Source: Deinococcus fonticola (GTDB lineage Bacteria > Deinococcota > Deinococci > Deinococcales > Deinococcaceae). From it: a DNA stretch of 13,197 nucleotides. Location: assembly GCF_004634215.1 (NCBI RefSeq), contig NZ_SMMH01000050.1:1-13197 (forward strand), given 5' to 3'. Of the stretch, positions 6,349 through 13,197 are shown piece by piece. A program made the translations under genes and the position numbers. The first letter of the stretch is position 1, and every line of letters begins with the position of its first letter. The notes under the pieces are model-generated. The model saw only the letters and a program-made list of their open reading frames with translations. It did not search any database and was not told the DNA's origin.

Positions 6349-7692
6349 TTACCGGTTGGTTTCCACCAGTTCAGCAATGGAACGCAGGAAGGTCTCTGGC
6401 ACCTGGAGTTCCACTAGGCTTGAAAGCCACACGTCGAAAAATTCCGGCTTCCCCTGCGTCAAATCCAGTTTCGCGGCACTTTTACTCTCGTAGCCCCAGC
6501 GTTCGTGCAGGCCGAGATTCCCCAGCAGTTCCAGTGTGGATTCGAAGCGTTCGATGGCCCGGTTGAGATTGCGCTGTTCACGGAGGTCAAGCACGTCCTG
6601 CATGATCGACGCCCGGCTGAGCAAGGTTCTGACCTCGATATAGCGAACGGGGTTGAGGTCGCTGCCGCTTTCCCTGAGCCAGTACGTGAGTTCCGTGCCG
6701 ATCTGCTTGGCCCAGACATTGGTCGCGCTGTTGGCGGGTAATTCCACCAGGCTCCGAAAAATCGGTGCGTAGGAGCGGGGAAAGTATTTGGCCCAATCCC
6801 CCAGCACCAGTGTCCAGCTGCTGGGAATGGACACGCCGTCGATCTTGCGGGCGCGGCCAATCTCCATGACCGACAGCACTCTCTTCTGTGGCCCGTCGGG
6901 GTCGTTCGGCAGGGTGAGCCACAGGCGGGCCAGGTGTGAAAGGCTCTGCGTGCAGCGAACAGAATCTTTTGGTCGGACACTGCCGTTCGGATGCAATTTG
7001 AGACCGAGCGCCTGTGCCAGTTCACTCGGTTTGATGGTGATGGGCGTGAAGAGGTCGTCGCGCTCGTTCTCCAGCGCCTTGGCTGTGAGCAGACGCCAGA
7101 CATCTGAGGTGCGCGGATCCAGGCTCAGCAGTTGAGTCCGCAGGGTGTCTGGTGCGGCGTTCTCCTCAAAGTAGTTGAGGCTCAGGCCATCTTCGAAGCT
7201 TTCCCGGTACTGCAAGGTGACGTTGTTCCAGCCGCTCGGGCCACGGGTGGCCCGGTCGATCAGCACACTGGGTTTGTTGGCGAGTGTCAGGACGTACTCG
7301 ATGGGACTGGCCTGGATTTCTGGCGCGTCTTCCGGTGAGACCACCGCTGGCAGCAGGCCCGTCCGTACCCCGGCCCGCAGGAGGGTCTTGGGCATGTCCC
7401 TGGGAATGCGGTAGTGGCGCTGAAGGGCGGGGACGAAGACGACACGCTCCCGCCAGAGACGTTTGGCCGTGCTGTTCCCCGCTTTGACCTTACCCTTTGC
7501 TTCTTGCTGGATCTCCGTCTCGACCAAACATGGAGAATTTTCTTCAATCCATACGACGGCGGCCCATCCCTGGTAGGCGTGTTTGAGCGTCTGGGCGTCC
7601 AGTTCATTGGAGAGCGGCACACCGAAACGCTGGTGGCAATCCGCCACGAATTGACGCATTTCTGCGGATTCGGGCAGCTTGGGGCGGGCCAT
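6349..7692 (-). CDS. Plasmid replication initiator, RepA-like
   Basis: The 447-residue product (ATG at 7692, MARPKLPESAEMRQF) has the layout of tandem winged-helix plasmid initiators. One unit lies around ITIKPSELAQALGLKL to SLSHLARLWLTL. A second spans SSWTLVLGDWAKYFPRSYAP, TYWLRESG and RAIERFESTLELLGNLGL near the C-terminus. Such proteins bind iterons and open the origin. The iterons start 31 bp beyond its stop rather than upstream, which is unusual. Possible starts are GTG 7872 (overlapping the upstream gene), ATG 7701 and ATG 7692. TACAAT just before 7692 could be a -10 for a leaderless transcript. The call rests on iteron linkage and overall pattern; no signature was matched by search. 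Confidence 0.75.
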   Translation of the reverse strand: MARPKLPESAEMRQFVADCHQRFGVPLSNELDAQTLKHAYQGWAAVVWIEENSPCLVETEIQQEAKGKVKAGNSTAKRLWRERVVFVPALQRHYRIPRDMPKTLLRAGVRTGLLPAVVSPEDAPEIQASPIEYVLTLANKPSVLIDRATRGPSGWNNVTLQYRESFEDGLSLNYFEENAAPDTLRTQLLSLDPRTSDVWRLLTAKALENERDDLFTPITIKPSELAQALGLKLHPNGSVRPKDSVRCTQSLSHLARLWLTLPNDPDGPQKRVLSVMEIGRARKIDGVSIPSSWTLVLGDWAKYFPRSYAPIFRSLVELPANSATNVWAKQIGTELTYWLRESGSDLNPVRYIEVRTLLSRASIMQDVLDLREQRNLNRAIERFESTLELLGNLGLHERWGYESKSAAKLDLTQGKPEFFDVWLSSLVELQVPETFLRSIAELVETNR

Positions 7693-7846
7693 GCCCTGCA
7701 TTGTAGCGATCACGTATCCGAGGGCCCTCGCACATGAGGCGGGGAAGACACCGCTGATATCGTGGAAGAGGGAAAGTGAAGTGACACCGCTTCCTTTGAG
7801 CGCAGGGGCTGGAGCTAGCCTACCTTGCTGAGCAATCACTGTTCGC

Positions 7847-8167
7847 TTACCCCGTGGCCTCAAGCGAATCACTTATCGCCGCCTGCGCCTGAAAAGTCAC
7901 ACCGTCAGCATTGATCCGGACGGAATACACCTCGCCTTCGCAGAAGACGGCGTACGGTAAATCGGGCCGGATCATCGGGACGACTTGCTTGTAGACGGAC
8001 TCCAGTTGCCATTCGATTTCATCTGACGGCTGATCCCCTTGATCAAGGGCGTGGAGTTGCATCGTCAGGCAAAGCAGACGGGTTAGCAGGAGATCGATTT
8101 CCGGTTCGGTCAACGCGTTGAATTCGAGATTACCTGGACTTGCGATTTTGTTGTGAGGGTTTTGCAA
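7847..8167 (-). CDS. Small hypothetical protein between rep and the peptide cassette
   Basis: A TTG start at 8167 is supported by AGGAGG 6 nt upstream, giving 106 residues. The first half (EPEIDLLLTRLLCLTMQLHA and following) is helical and acidic. The second (PYAVFCEGEVYSVRINADGV) is beta-rich. The family is not recognised. It could be a small regulator of replication given its place before rep, or the last gene of the peptide cassette, from which it is separated by 106 bp. A pairing element over its ribosome site is described separately. Confidence 0.6.
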   Translation of the reverse strand: MQNPHNKIASPGNLEFNALTEPEIDLLLTRLLCLTMQLHALDQGDQPSDEIEWQLESVYKQVVPMIRPDLPYAVFCEGEVYSVRINADGVTFQAQAAISDSLEATG

Positions 8168-8173
8168 GAGTTG

Positions 8174-8206
8174 CCTCCTATCCTTGACATTAATGGAATA
8201 TGGAGG
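8174..8206 (-). promoter_or_regulatory. Possible ribosome-site-sequestering hairpin before the 106-aa gene
   Basis: On the minus strand CCTCC (8206-8202) and TCC pair with GGA and the GGAGG ribosome site (8178-8174) around an 11-nt loop, with small internal loops. If formed in RNA it would hide the Shine-Dalgarno sequence. It could equally be a DNA operator. Confidence 0.3.
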
Positions 8207-8273
8207 TTATCAGTTCACCTGTACCCGTTAAATCAGTGCGCTCAATAAATGTGATACACAGGCACTCAAGGTG

Positions 8274-9953
8274 CTAGGACTGCCGCAGCAGCGCGACGAC
8301 TTCTTCCACAGCAACTTCCGGCTTCTGGAACGTCTGACGCAATTCGAGCAGTTGTGCATCCTGCTCCAGTCCGCCCGATCCGAACGTGTTCAGAATCTCA
8401 GCTACTTTGTGGGTTCGCCCTGGCTCGTGGCGAAGGGCGCACAAAGCAAGTGGTAAAGCTGTCAGGAGCGGCCCCCATAACGGCAAATCGAAGCGCTCAT
8501 CCTGCCCGATCCGGCGCAACTGCGCCAGGGCATTGCCCGTCAAATGAAGTGGCATGGTGGGCAGGCGCAGTGCCAGGCGCGTCAGGTAAGGGTAAACGGT
8601 GGGTGGAACGCGCTTTCCCCGCCAGGTCGTGCGCTCCATAGCGACGATGATGTTCTCAACGACGGGGCTGAATTCCACGATGGGGTCATCCATCAGGGCC
8701 GCGTAGGCAGCCACCTGCGGATGCCAGCGCAGTACCAGTTTTCGCAGGGTATCGGTATCTGCGAATGGAATGGCTCTGGCGTCTCGGAACACCGCCCTGA
8801 GTTCCTGACTCGCCTCCTGCACCCATGTTTCCTCAAGTAGGGCCGGGGACATGGCGATGTCGAGTTTCAATGCCGCTATCAAGGCCCGGTCAGCCAGCAT
8901 TTCACGGCTGGCGACGGGAAGATGCCTCTGTTCGTGGGACGCCAGATCGTAACGCCCCAGGGCCAGGTGCATGCGTCCACGCAACCAGCTGTTGAACAGG
9001 ACATCCACGGTGAGGGTATTTTCCACCCGCTGTTCACTGGAGAGGTCGAGAACCCGCTGCCACGCTTCACGACGGCGCTGCTGCGCGGTCGGTGACGGAA
9101 ATTCCGTATCCTGATTTCCTGCGAGGTGCAGCGCCTCGATCTGCCACTGGTACTTATCGAGGAACTGAACGTCCGGCACGTCCGGAAAGGTGAGATCCCC
9201 AGCGTACAGGTGAGTCCAGGTCTGGTAAGCGTGAATGGCGTCATGCGTTTGCAGGTGCTCTGGGGCGTTTGCGATCAGTTGATCTATTTTGGGGAAGGCG
9301 GCCAGGTTCGTCAGTCCGATGATGAGCGGCCTGAACGTCTCCAGGGTGTAACTGGGCAGGACGCTCAGGTCGTCTCCGGGCAGTTGCATGGCAGCCATGC
9401 GAGAGAATTCATTCGAGCGGTTCAGGTCAGCCATGCGAACACGCTGGGCTTCGCGCAACATGGCCGGATTTCGACTGACTTCGGCGAGCATCAGCAGGCG
9501 CGCACTCCAGCGGTGCATCTGATCCGAGTCTTCGAGGGCGAAGTACGTGCTGCGGAGTGCCCGCATGTACCGCCACTCGGTCTCCAGTCGGAGAGGGTGG
9601 GGTGATAAGTTCTGGATTTCGTCCGCCAGGGAAAGCAGAGCAGCCTCGACTTCACGCGCAATAATTCGCGGTGTAGGCAGGACGCGCAGTAGTTTTCCAT
9701 GCTGCTCGGCAATGAGCGCCAGCATCTTCTCGTAATGGTTCCCCTGGTCGTAGACGCTGGAAATCAACTCGTCGCCACGGGGGTCTGATCTGTTCTGTTC
9801 TCGCAGCAGGTCAGCAGCACGCAGCCAGGCCAAGGGCTGCTCAACGTTGGCCAGGCTGGTGATGAGCACATCCGGCTCGACGCCCTGGCGTGTATGCTCT
9901 TGCACCCACTCTTGAACGGCAAACAATTGGCGGAGGTCAGGTAGCGTCAGCAT
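8274..9953 (-). CDS. TPR-like all-helical protein, candidate peptide receptor
   Basis: The 559-residue product starts at ATG 9953, with GAGGAG 7 nt upstream. It is almost entirely predicted helix from about residue 30 on, with repeat-like helical pairs around 125-180 (ETEWRYMRALRSTYFALEDS and following) and 318-370 (NSWLRGRMHLALGRYDLASH and following), the look of TPR or related alpha-solenoids. It has no signal peptide, membrane segment or clear N-terminal helix-turn-helix, so it is cytoplasmic and probably not a direct DNA binder; in that it resembles Rap more than PlcR or Rgg. It lies 67 bp after the exported-peptide gene, behind a hairpin. TPR proteins beside small secreted precursors bind the matured peptide in Firmicutes. 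A receptor role here is inference; a scaffold or an orphan BTAD-like domain is also possible. Confidence 0.6.
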   Translation of the reverse strand: MLTLPDLRQLFAVQEWVQEHTRQGVEPDVLITSLANVEQPLAWLRAADLLREQNRSDPRGDELISSVYDQGNHYEKMLALIAEQHGKLLRVLPTPRIIAREVEAALLSLADEIQNLSPHPLRLETEWRYMRALRSTYFALEDSDQMHRWSARLLMLAEVSRNPAMLREAQRVRMADLNRSNEFSRMAAMQLPGDDLSVLPSYTLETFRPLIIGLTNLAAFPKIDQLIANAPEHLQTHDAIHAYQTWTHLYAGDLTFPDVPDVQFLDKYQWQIEALHLAGNQDTEFPSPTAQQRRREAWQRVLDLSSEQRVENTLTVDVLFNSWLRGRMHLALGRYDLASHEQRHLPVASREMLADRALIAALKLDIAMSPALLEETWVQEASQELRAVFRDARAIPFADTDTLRKLVLRWHPQVAAYAALMDDPIVEFSPVVENIIVAMERTTWRGKRVPPTVYPYLTRLALRLPTMPLHLTGNALAQLRRIGQDERFDLPLWGPLLTALPLALCALRHEPGRTHKVAEILNTFGSGGLEQDAQLLELRQTFQKPEVAVEEVVALLRQS

Positions 9954-9972
9954 TCACGGCTCCTCATTTGAG

Positions 9973-9996
9973 AAAAGCCCACAGGCGTGGACTTTT
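9973..9996 (-). terminator. Hairpin between peptide and TPR-like genes (attenuator or processing site)
   Basis: On the minus strand AAAAGTCCAC and GTGGGCTTTT pair over 10 bp (one G-U) around the loop GCCT. The A-side and T-side resemble a bidirectional intrinsic terminator, but only CTTTTCTC follows, so readthrough is likely. It lies in the 67-bp gap after the peptide stop. It would leave more transcript of the peptide than of the downstream gene. Confidence 0.5.
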
Positions 9997-10020
9997 GTTG
10001 ACTGGTTTTTCAGGCGATTA

Positions 10021-10170
10021 TTAGCCGCGGCCGCGAGTGGGTTTGTCCGGTGCATCGCCGTCACCAATCGGCTGTTGAGCCATCAGCGCCGGGGATTGCA
10101 TGGAAACGCGCTCGAACACAGTGACACCGGTAGCCAGGGCGAAAGCGGAGACCAGCAGCAGTTTTTTCAT
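10021..10170 (-). CDS. Secreted peptide precursor, candidate signalling peptide
   Basis: This 49-residue gene starts at ATG 10170; an in-frame ATG at 10179 would add MPL. MKKLLLVSAFALATGVTVF is a Sec signal peptide: lysines, then a hydrophobic core. A likely signal peptidase site is after ALMA (residues 28-31), releasing QQPIGDGDAPDKPTRGRG, 18 hydrophilic residues without cysteine, so not a lipoprotein or a disulfide bacteriocin. It begins 13-22 nt after the oligoendopeptidase stop and is followed by a hairpin and the TPR-like gene, all on one strand. Size, export signal and short polar tail match Phr-type precursors. No ribosome site is obvious, so translation may depend on coupling to the upstream gene. 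Alternative: a small periplasmic protein of unrelated role. Confidence 0.65.
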   Translation of the reverse strand: MKKLLLVSAFALATGVTVFERVSMQSPALMAQQPIGDGDAPDKPTRGRG

Positions 10171-10192
10171 GAGGGGCATGTCTGGGACTGTA

Positions 10193-11815
10193 TCAAGTGA
10201 TCATGAGTTGTCCTGAAAGTTGCCTGGCGGCTGATTCGAGGCGTTCAGTGGATGGCAGAAGGAGGCTCCCGGCGGCAGTGAACATCTGGTGGAGCGGTCG
10301 GTCGAACCGCTGTACATAGATGCGAAGTGGGTCAGCCGCTGCATTGCCGGTTTCCCGCGTCAGGGCCGCGATCCAGGCCAGGGCGTACTCCAGCCCGTAG
10401 AAGGGGGCTGAGAACATCTGCCAACTGGCCCAGCCGGTGCCTTGCTGTTCAAGCAGCCCCTCCAGGCAGATGCCGGTCGGGTATTTGAGTAAAAGCTCCT
10501 GATAAAGCGAATTGATCTCGTCGGGCTGGATGAATCTCCGACTGTAAATCTTCTCCTGGAACTCGTCCAGAATGCACGCGCTCACGATGGATTGCAGGGC
10601 TTTTTCCAGGAGGGTGTCCGCCGCTGCGGGGATGTCCTCCCGCTGGAAGAACAGGTCAAGGTGCTTGAGGCTCAGGAGTTCCATGGAGTGGGCGGCGAAC
10701 TCGCGGTATTCGCGGGGTGGTTGACGCTGGGCCAGCAAGGAATCTGCGGGCATCAACGTGTAGTGCAGGCAATGTCCGGTCTCGTGCAGCACCTGGAAGA
10801 CGCTGTTGGCAGTGGCGTCATAACTGACGGTCATCCACGCCAGCCGTTCTTCCGGGAGCAGGAAAGTGTACGGGGCGCGGGGTGCTTCGCTGGCTGACGC
10901 GACATGAAATTTGCCGTTTTTCCTCAATTGGTCGAAGGCATCGACCATTGGCGGGGAAATGCCCTGCAACATGAGTGTTACCGCGTCGAGCAGGGCCTCC
11001 GGGTTGTGGGGCAAAGCGTTGATGACCGTGCCGCTGGGCGTAAATGACTGATCCCAGGGCCGCAGTTCAGTGACACCCAGCCACTGGGCTTTGCGCTGCC
11101 GAATTTGAGTGAGGAGCGGCCGGATGATTTGCAGAACATCCAAGCGCAACCGGCGTAGTTCCGCCGGATCAAGCTGCCGCGCCCGGAAACTGGAGGTCGC
11201 GTGGTGGTAATCGAGGTAGTGAGTGAATCCGGCCTGCTCCGCCAGGCGCTGCCTATCGCGGTGAAGGCGTGAGAAAAGCTCTTGCCAGGGCCGCCGCGCC
11301 CCATCTTCCGCTGCCTGCAACTGGAGGTAAGCGTGCTGGCGCACGGCGCGGTCAGGGTCACGCAGTTGCTGCGCGAGTCCAGCGCTGCCCTCCGGCTGCG
11401 GGTAAGCAATACCAGCCGCAATGCTGTGGTAGTGGCTGGCCTGCTCCAGAATGTCACCTTTCAGTTGCGTTGTGCCGGGACTTTCGGGTTCACGGTCGAG
11501 TTCACCGGCGAAAGCTGGTTTCCAGTCGTCAGGAAAGGCTTGAAAGTGAGGCAGCGCGAGGTGAAGGCACTGCTGGTAGGCAGCGTCAATAGGTGGATAG
11601 GACTCGGCCAGGAACGTCCGGTAGGCATTCCTGGCCTCGGCGTTCTGGGGTTGCGTTCTGGACTGGCAATCCAACTCGGAAACGAGTTGGTAAGTCCGGC
11701 TGAGCAGGTGATCGATTTCTTCAACGAAAGGGATCAGTCTACGGGGAAGATCCGACTTTCGTTCCAGTTCGTGTAGGCGTTCCAGGATGGATTGCGCCTG
11801 CTCTGAGGGCAGCAT
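10193..11815 (-). CDS. M3-family oligoendopeptidase (PepF-like)
   Basis: The 540-residue product has the zinc site HETGH at 344-348, with the third ligand most likely Glu372 in REFAAHSMELL, 28 residues on, as in M3 peptidases (thimet oligopeptidase, PepF). The C-terminal FYGLEYALAWIAAL is the typical last helix of the fold. Length is slightly below the usual 560-600 of PepF. With no signal peptide it should be cytoplasmic and cleave short imported or internal peptides. It is first in the peptide cassette; the peptide gene begins 13-22 nt after its stop. PepF of Bacillus degrades Phr-type peptides, so here it may mature or destroy the cassette's peptide. No ribosome site precedes the ATG; TATACA about 80 nt upstream could be a -10. 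Confidence 0.88.
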   Translation of the reverse strand: MLPSEQAQSILERLHELERKSDLPRRLIPFVEEIDHLLSRTYQLVSELDCQSRTQPQNAEARNAYRTFLAESYPPIDAAYQQCLHLALPHFQAFPDDWKPAFAGELDREPESPGTTQLKGDILEQASHYHSIAAGIAYPQPEGSAGLAQQLRDPDRAVRQHAYLQLQAAEDGARRPWQELFSRLHRDRQRLAEQAGFTHYLDYHHATSSFRARQLDPAELRRLRLDVLQIIRPLLTQIRQRKAQWLGVTELRPWDQSFTPSGTVINALPHNPEALLDAVTLMLQGISPPMVDAFDQLRKNGKFHVASASEAPRAPYTFLLPEERLAWMTVSYDATANSVFQVLHETGHCLHYTLMPADSLLAQRQPPREYREFAAHSMELLSLKHLDLFFQREDIPAAADTLLEKALQSIVSACILDEFQEKIYSRRFIQPDEINSLYQELLLKYPTGICLEGLLEQQGTGWASWQMFSAPFYGLEYALAWIAALTRETGNAAADPLRIYVQRFDRPLHQMFTAAGSLLLPSTERLESAARQLSGQLMIT

Positions 11816-12013
11816 GACAGCGATGGTAACACTGAGGTGTCAGAGGCGGGGATGCGGCGGCATTCCAGTGTATATATTGACTTTCTGCTGTTGCGCCGGG
11901 CTGGAAGTGAACCGCCCACGGATTATTCCGGCGCTCGCTGGCCTCAGAGAAACGCTGAGTTTCAGATATGCTGTGGGGGCTGTGACACATTCAGGGCTAA
12001 GGAAGAGAGACGG
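11816..12013. promoter_or_regulatory. Divergent promoter region of the peptide cassette and the 12014 gene
   Basis: These 198 bp separate two divergent genes. On the minus strand AATATATACACT (about 11867-11878) offers a -10-like element for the cassette. On the plus strand TATGCT (11967-11972) lies before the ribosome site GGAAGAGAG of the 12014 gene. Overlapping short inverted repeats occur at 11943-11963 (CTCAG...CTGAG and GAAAC...GTTTC) beside the latter, a possible operator. No good -35 elements were seen. Confidence 0.35.
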
Positions 12014-12619
12014 ATGACCGGGCCAATTAAAGTCTTTCTGACTGAGGCGTTTATGCCTCTGTTGAAAGAGCTTGACATTTTTGGGGCGATGTTTCGTGCA
12101 GAAGCGGATCAGCAGTTCGGTGCCGATTTCGTCGCGGCAGCCCTCGCCCGCAAGGTGTGCGGTGAGTTAGAAACGAGTTACGGGCAAGTGGTGGTGCTTT
12201 CCGCACGAGGCCGAATACTGCTGGGCTACACGGGTTACTACGCGGCAACACGCCAGAGCGCCGAAGCGAACGTCTGTCTACGTGACGCCTATCTGAATAT
12301 TCGCCAGGCCGGTTACGAAGTGATTGAGGTGCAACGCAAAAGGCGCAATGCGGTCATCTTCATGAAAGACGGGAAAAAAGTCATTGCCCTGGTCAATCCT
12401 GGCGGATATCACAGGTCGGTCGCCAGAAACGTCTACAGATCGGAAATTCTTTCAGGAAAATTTGATGAGCTACATCTATATTCGTATCAATCTGCTAATG
12501 AAATACGGAATTCCAGCGAATTATTATTTAACCCGATTGATCCTTCGGCACAAACCATAGATGCAACACGTCTCTTCCTCTATTCGATTGTCCCGTGGCC
12601 TGAAACGCATTCGGGCTGA
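12014..12619 (+). CDS. Hypothetical protein divergent from the peptide cassette
   Basis: The ATG at 12014 is preceded by GGAAGAGAG and gives 201 residues; a start at 11837 would run through the promoter region. The N-terminal half is helical (FMPLLKELDIFGAMFRAEAD), followed by a beta-rich core (GQVVVLSARGRILLGYTGYY; YEVIEVQRKRRNAVIFMKDG; KKVIALVNPGGYHR). The alternating beta and charged segments faintly recall nuclease-like folds, but no motif is secure and I do not assign a family. Codons near 12460-12540 are more AT-rich than upstream. Sharing a promoter region with the cassette makes it a candidate output gene. Confidence 0.65.
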   Translation: MTGPIKVFLTEAFMPLLKELDIFGAMFRAEADQQFGADFVAAALARKVCGELETSYGQVVVLSARGRILLGYTGYYAATRQSAEANVCLRDAYLNIRQAGYEVIEVQRKRRNAVIFMKDGKKVIALVNPGGYHRSVARNVYRSEILSGKFDELHLYSYQSANEIRNSSELLFNPIDPSAQTIDATRLFLYSIVPWPETHSG

Positions 12620-12635
12620 CGGAGTGACAGCGCGA

Positions 12636-12690
12636 CCCGCCCGTCAGGGCGCAACTCCAGAGAGGGCGGGGTGGGGCTAAGGCTTTTTGC
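12636..12690 (+). terminator. Possible terminator of the 12014 gene
   Basis: CCCGCCC (12636-12642) and GGGCGGG (12664-12670) can pair across a 21-nt loop 17 nt after the stop, and a T5 run follows at about 12683-12687. The T-run is not adjacent to the stem, so this is a weak call. Confidence 0.3.
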
Positions 12691-12802
12691 GTTTGCTCCT
12701 GCAGAGGGTCACGCCGCCAAGTCGCTCTGCCCCTCTGCCCTGCCCCGTTGTGCCACGAGTAAAAGCACCACGGGGGGCAGCGGCCCGGTGATGCTCAGTC
12801 GG

Positions 12803-12916
12803 CTACTGGTCGGTGTCGTCCTTTTGCGGCTTCAGCATCAGCGTGACGATAGGGGCGAGGGCGGTACCGATGGCAAGAAACCCTTCGGTGGGCTTGTCGT
12901 TGGCGATGACTGACAT
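12803..12916 (-). CDS. Small ORF with one hydrophobic segment
   Basis: ATG at 12916 gives 37 residues, with a hydrophobic stretch GFLAIGTALAPIVTLML flanked by charged ends, as in single-helix membrane peptides. No ribosome site is evident. The same frame is open upstream to beyond 13080 without another ATG, GTG or TTG, so it might be the 3' part of a decayed gene cut by the IS630-like element. Composition looks coding, but evidence is thin. The rest of 12620-13105 shows nothing else convincing. Confidence 0.3.
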   Translation of the reverse strand: MSVIANDKPTEGFLAIGTALAPIVTLMLKPQKDDTDQ

Positions 12917-13105
12917 CTTGCAGTTTTTGAAATAGCGTGCCAGACGGCCAAAATCGTGAATAATCCCAGAAACAGCGATAGCAGCAGGCTTTTTCGAAAC
13001 TATCTCATCAGGTTTTTTGATGACGCCTATTCTCCCCGCCCCAAAAAATGCGCCAAAACGGAAGGTAGTGTAGTACAGCGTTCTAGAAATTATAATACTT
13101 AGCCT

Positions 13106-13197
13106 ATGGGACGCCCAATTCAGTATGCGGTCGTGCTGAGTGCTGAGCAGGAGCAGTACTTGAAGAGCCTCACGTCAAAAGGAAGCGGCAAGGCGCG
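13106..13197 (+). CDS. IS630-like transposase, N-terminal fragment
   Basis: From ATG 13106 the frame is open to the end of the window. MGRPIQYAVVLSAEQEQYLK followed by SLTSKGSGKAR is the pattern that opens IS630-family transposases, just before the helix-turn-helix. TATAAT at 13091-13096 lies 9 nt before the ATG, so the message may be leaderless. The remaining sequence lies outside the window. Confidence 0.65.
   Translation, partial: MGRPIQYAVVLSAEQEQYLKSLTSKGSGKA

Noticed and set aside
6048..6566. 172-aa plus-strand frame over the iterons, rich in repeated QSGVG-like units
   Set aside because: The repeats come from translating the 17-bp iterons, and the frame runs antisense into the rep gene.
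7693..7872. N-terminal extension of the initiator to GTG 7872
   Set aside because: It overlaps the 106-aa gene, has no ribosome site, and the extra 60 residues look non-conserved and low in structure.
8274..9953. N-terminal helix-turn-helix in the TPR-like protein, which would make it a PlcR/Rgg-type regulator
   Set aside because: The first 60 residues show no convincing helix-turn-helix pattern.
11837..12013. N-terminal extension of the 12014 gene
   Set aside because: No ribosome site, and it would translate the divergent promoter region; the ATG at 12014 has a good site.
12671..12913. 80-aa plus-strand frame
   Set aside because: Low-complexity, antisense to the small minus ORF, and without a convincing ribosome site.

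Overview
The window looks like part of a Deinococcus-type, iteron-bearing, mobilizable plasmid. Reasons: an iteron array sits next to a RepA-like initiator, there is a small mobilization module with a candidate oriT, several insertion sequences of different families are present, the coding DNA is GC-rich, and some starts lack a clear ribosome binding site. The genus is inferred from overall impression of the proteins, not from a database match.

Layout. 1-105: 3' end of a DDE (rve-type) transposase on +. About 131-456 (-): N-terminus of a two-helix membrane protein, cut by that insertion sequence. 472-1565 (-): a relaxase and its ribbon-helix-helix accessory gene, with a candidate oriT/nick site at 1672-1693 just upstream. 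1803-2252 (-): unknown protein. 2494-3079 (+): HNH nuclease and a small unknown gene whose 3' end abuts an IS5-family element (about 3071-3953). 4077-4337 (+): small unknown gene. 4334-5743 (-): winged-helix plasmid protein carrying an in-frame 113-bp palindromic insertion. 5744-6348: leader region and seven 17-bp iterons. 6349-7692 (-): replication initiator. 7847-8167 (-): small unknown protein. 8274-11815 (-): a three-gene cassette. 12014-12619 (+): unknown, divergent from the cassette. 12803-12916 (-): small membrane-type ORF. 13106-end (+): start of an IS630-like transposase.

The most interesting part is the cassette at 8274-11815. In transcription order it encodes a cytoplasmic M3-family oligoendopeptidase, a 49-residue Sec-exported peptide precursor with a short hydrophilic C-terminal tail, and a 559-residue all-helical, TPR-like protein. 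A 10-bp hairpin lies between the peptide gene and the helical-protein gene. This gene set parallels the Phr/Rap/PepF logic of Firmicute peptide signalling but lies in a plasmid of apparently different phylum. I propose it as a candidate plasmid-borne peptide signalling system. Function is inferred from gene content only.

The replication module (initiator, iterons, winged-helix protein) and the mob module (accessory protein, relaxase, truncated coupling-protein-like gene) suggest a plasmid that can be mobilized but has probably lost its own coupling function through IS insertion. No parA/parB pair, tRNA, rRNA or CRISPR array was seen.
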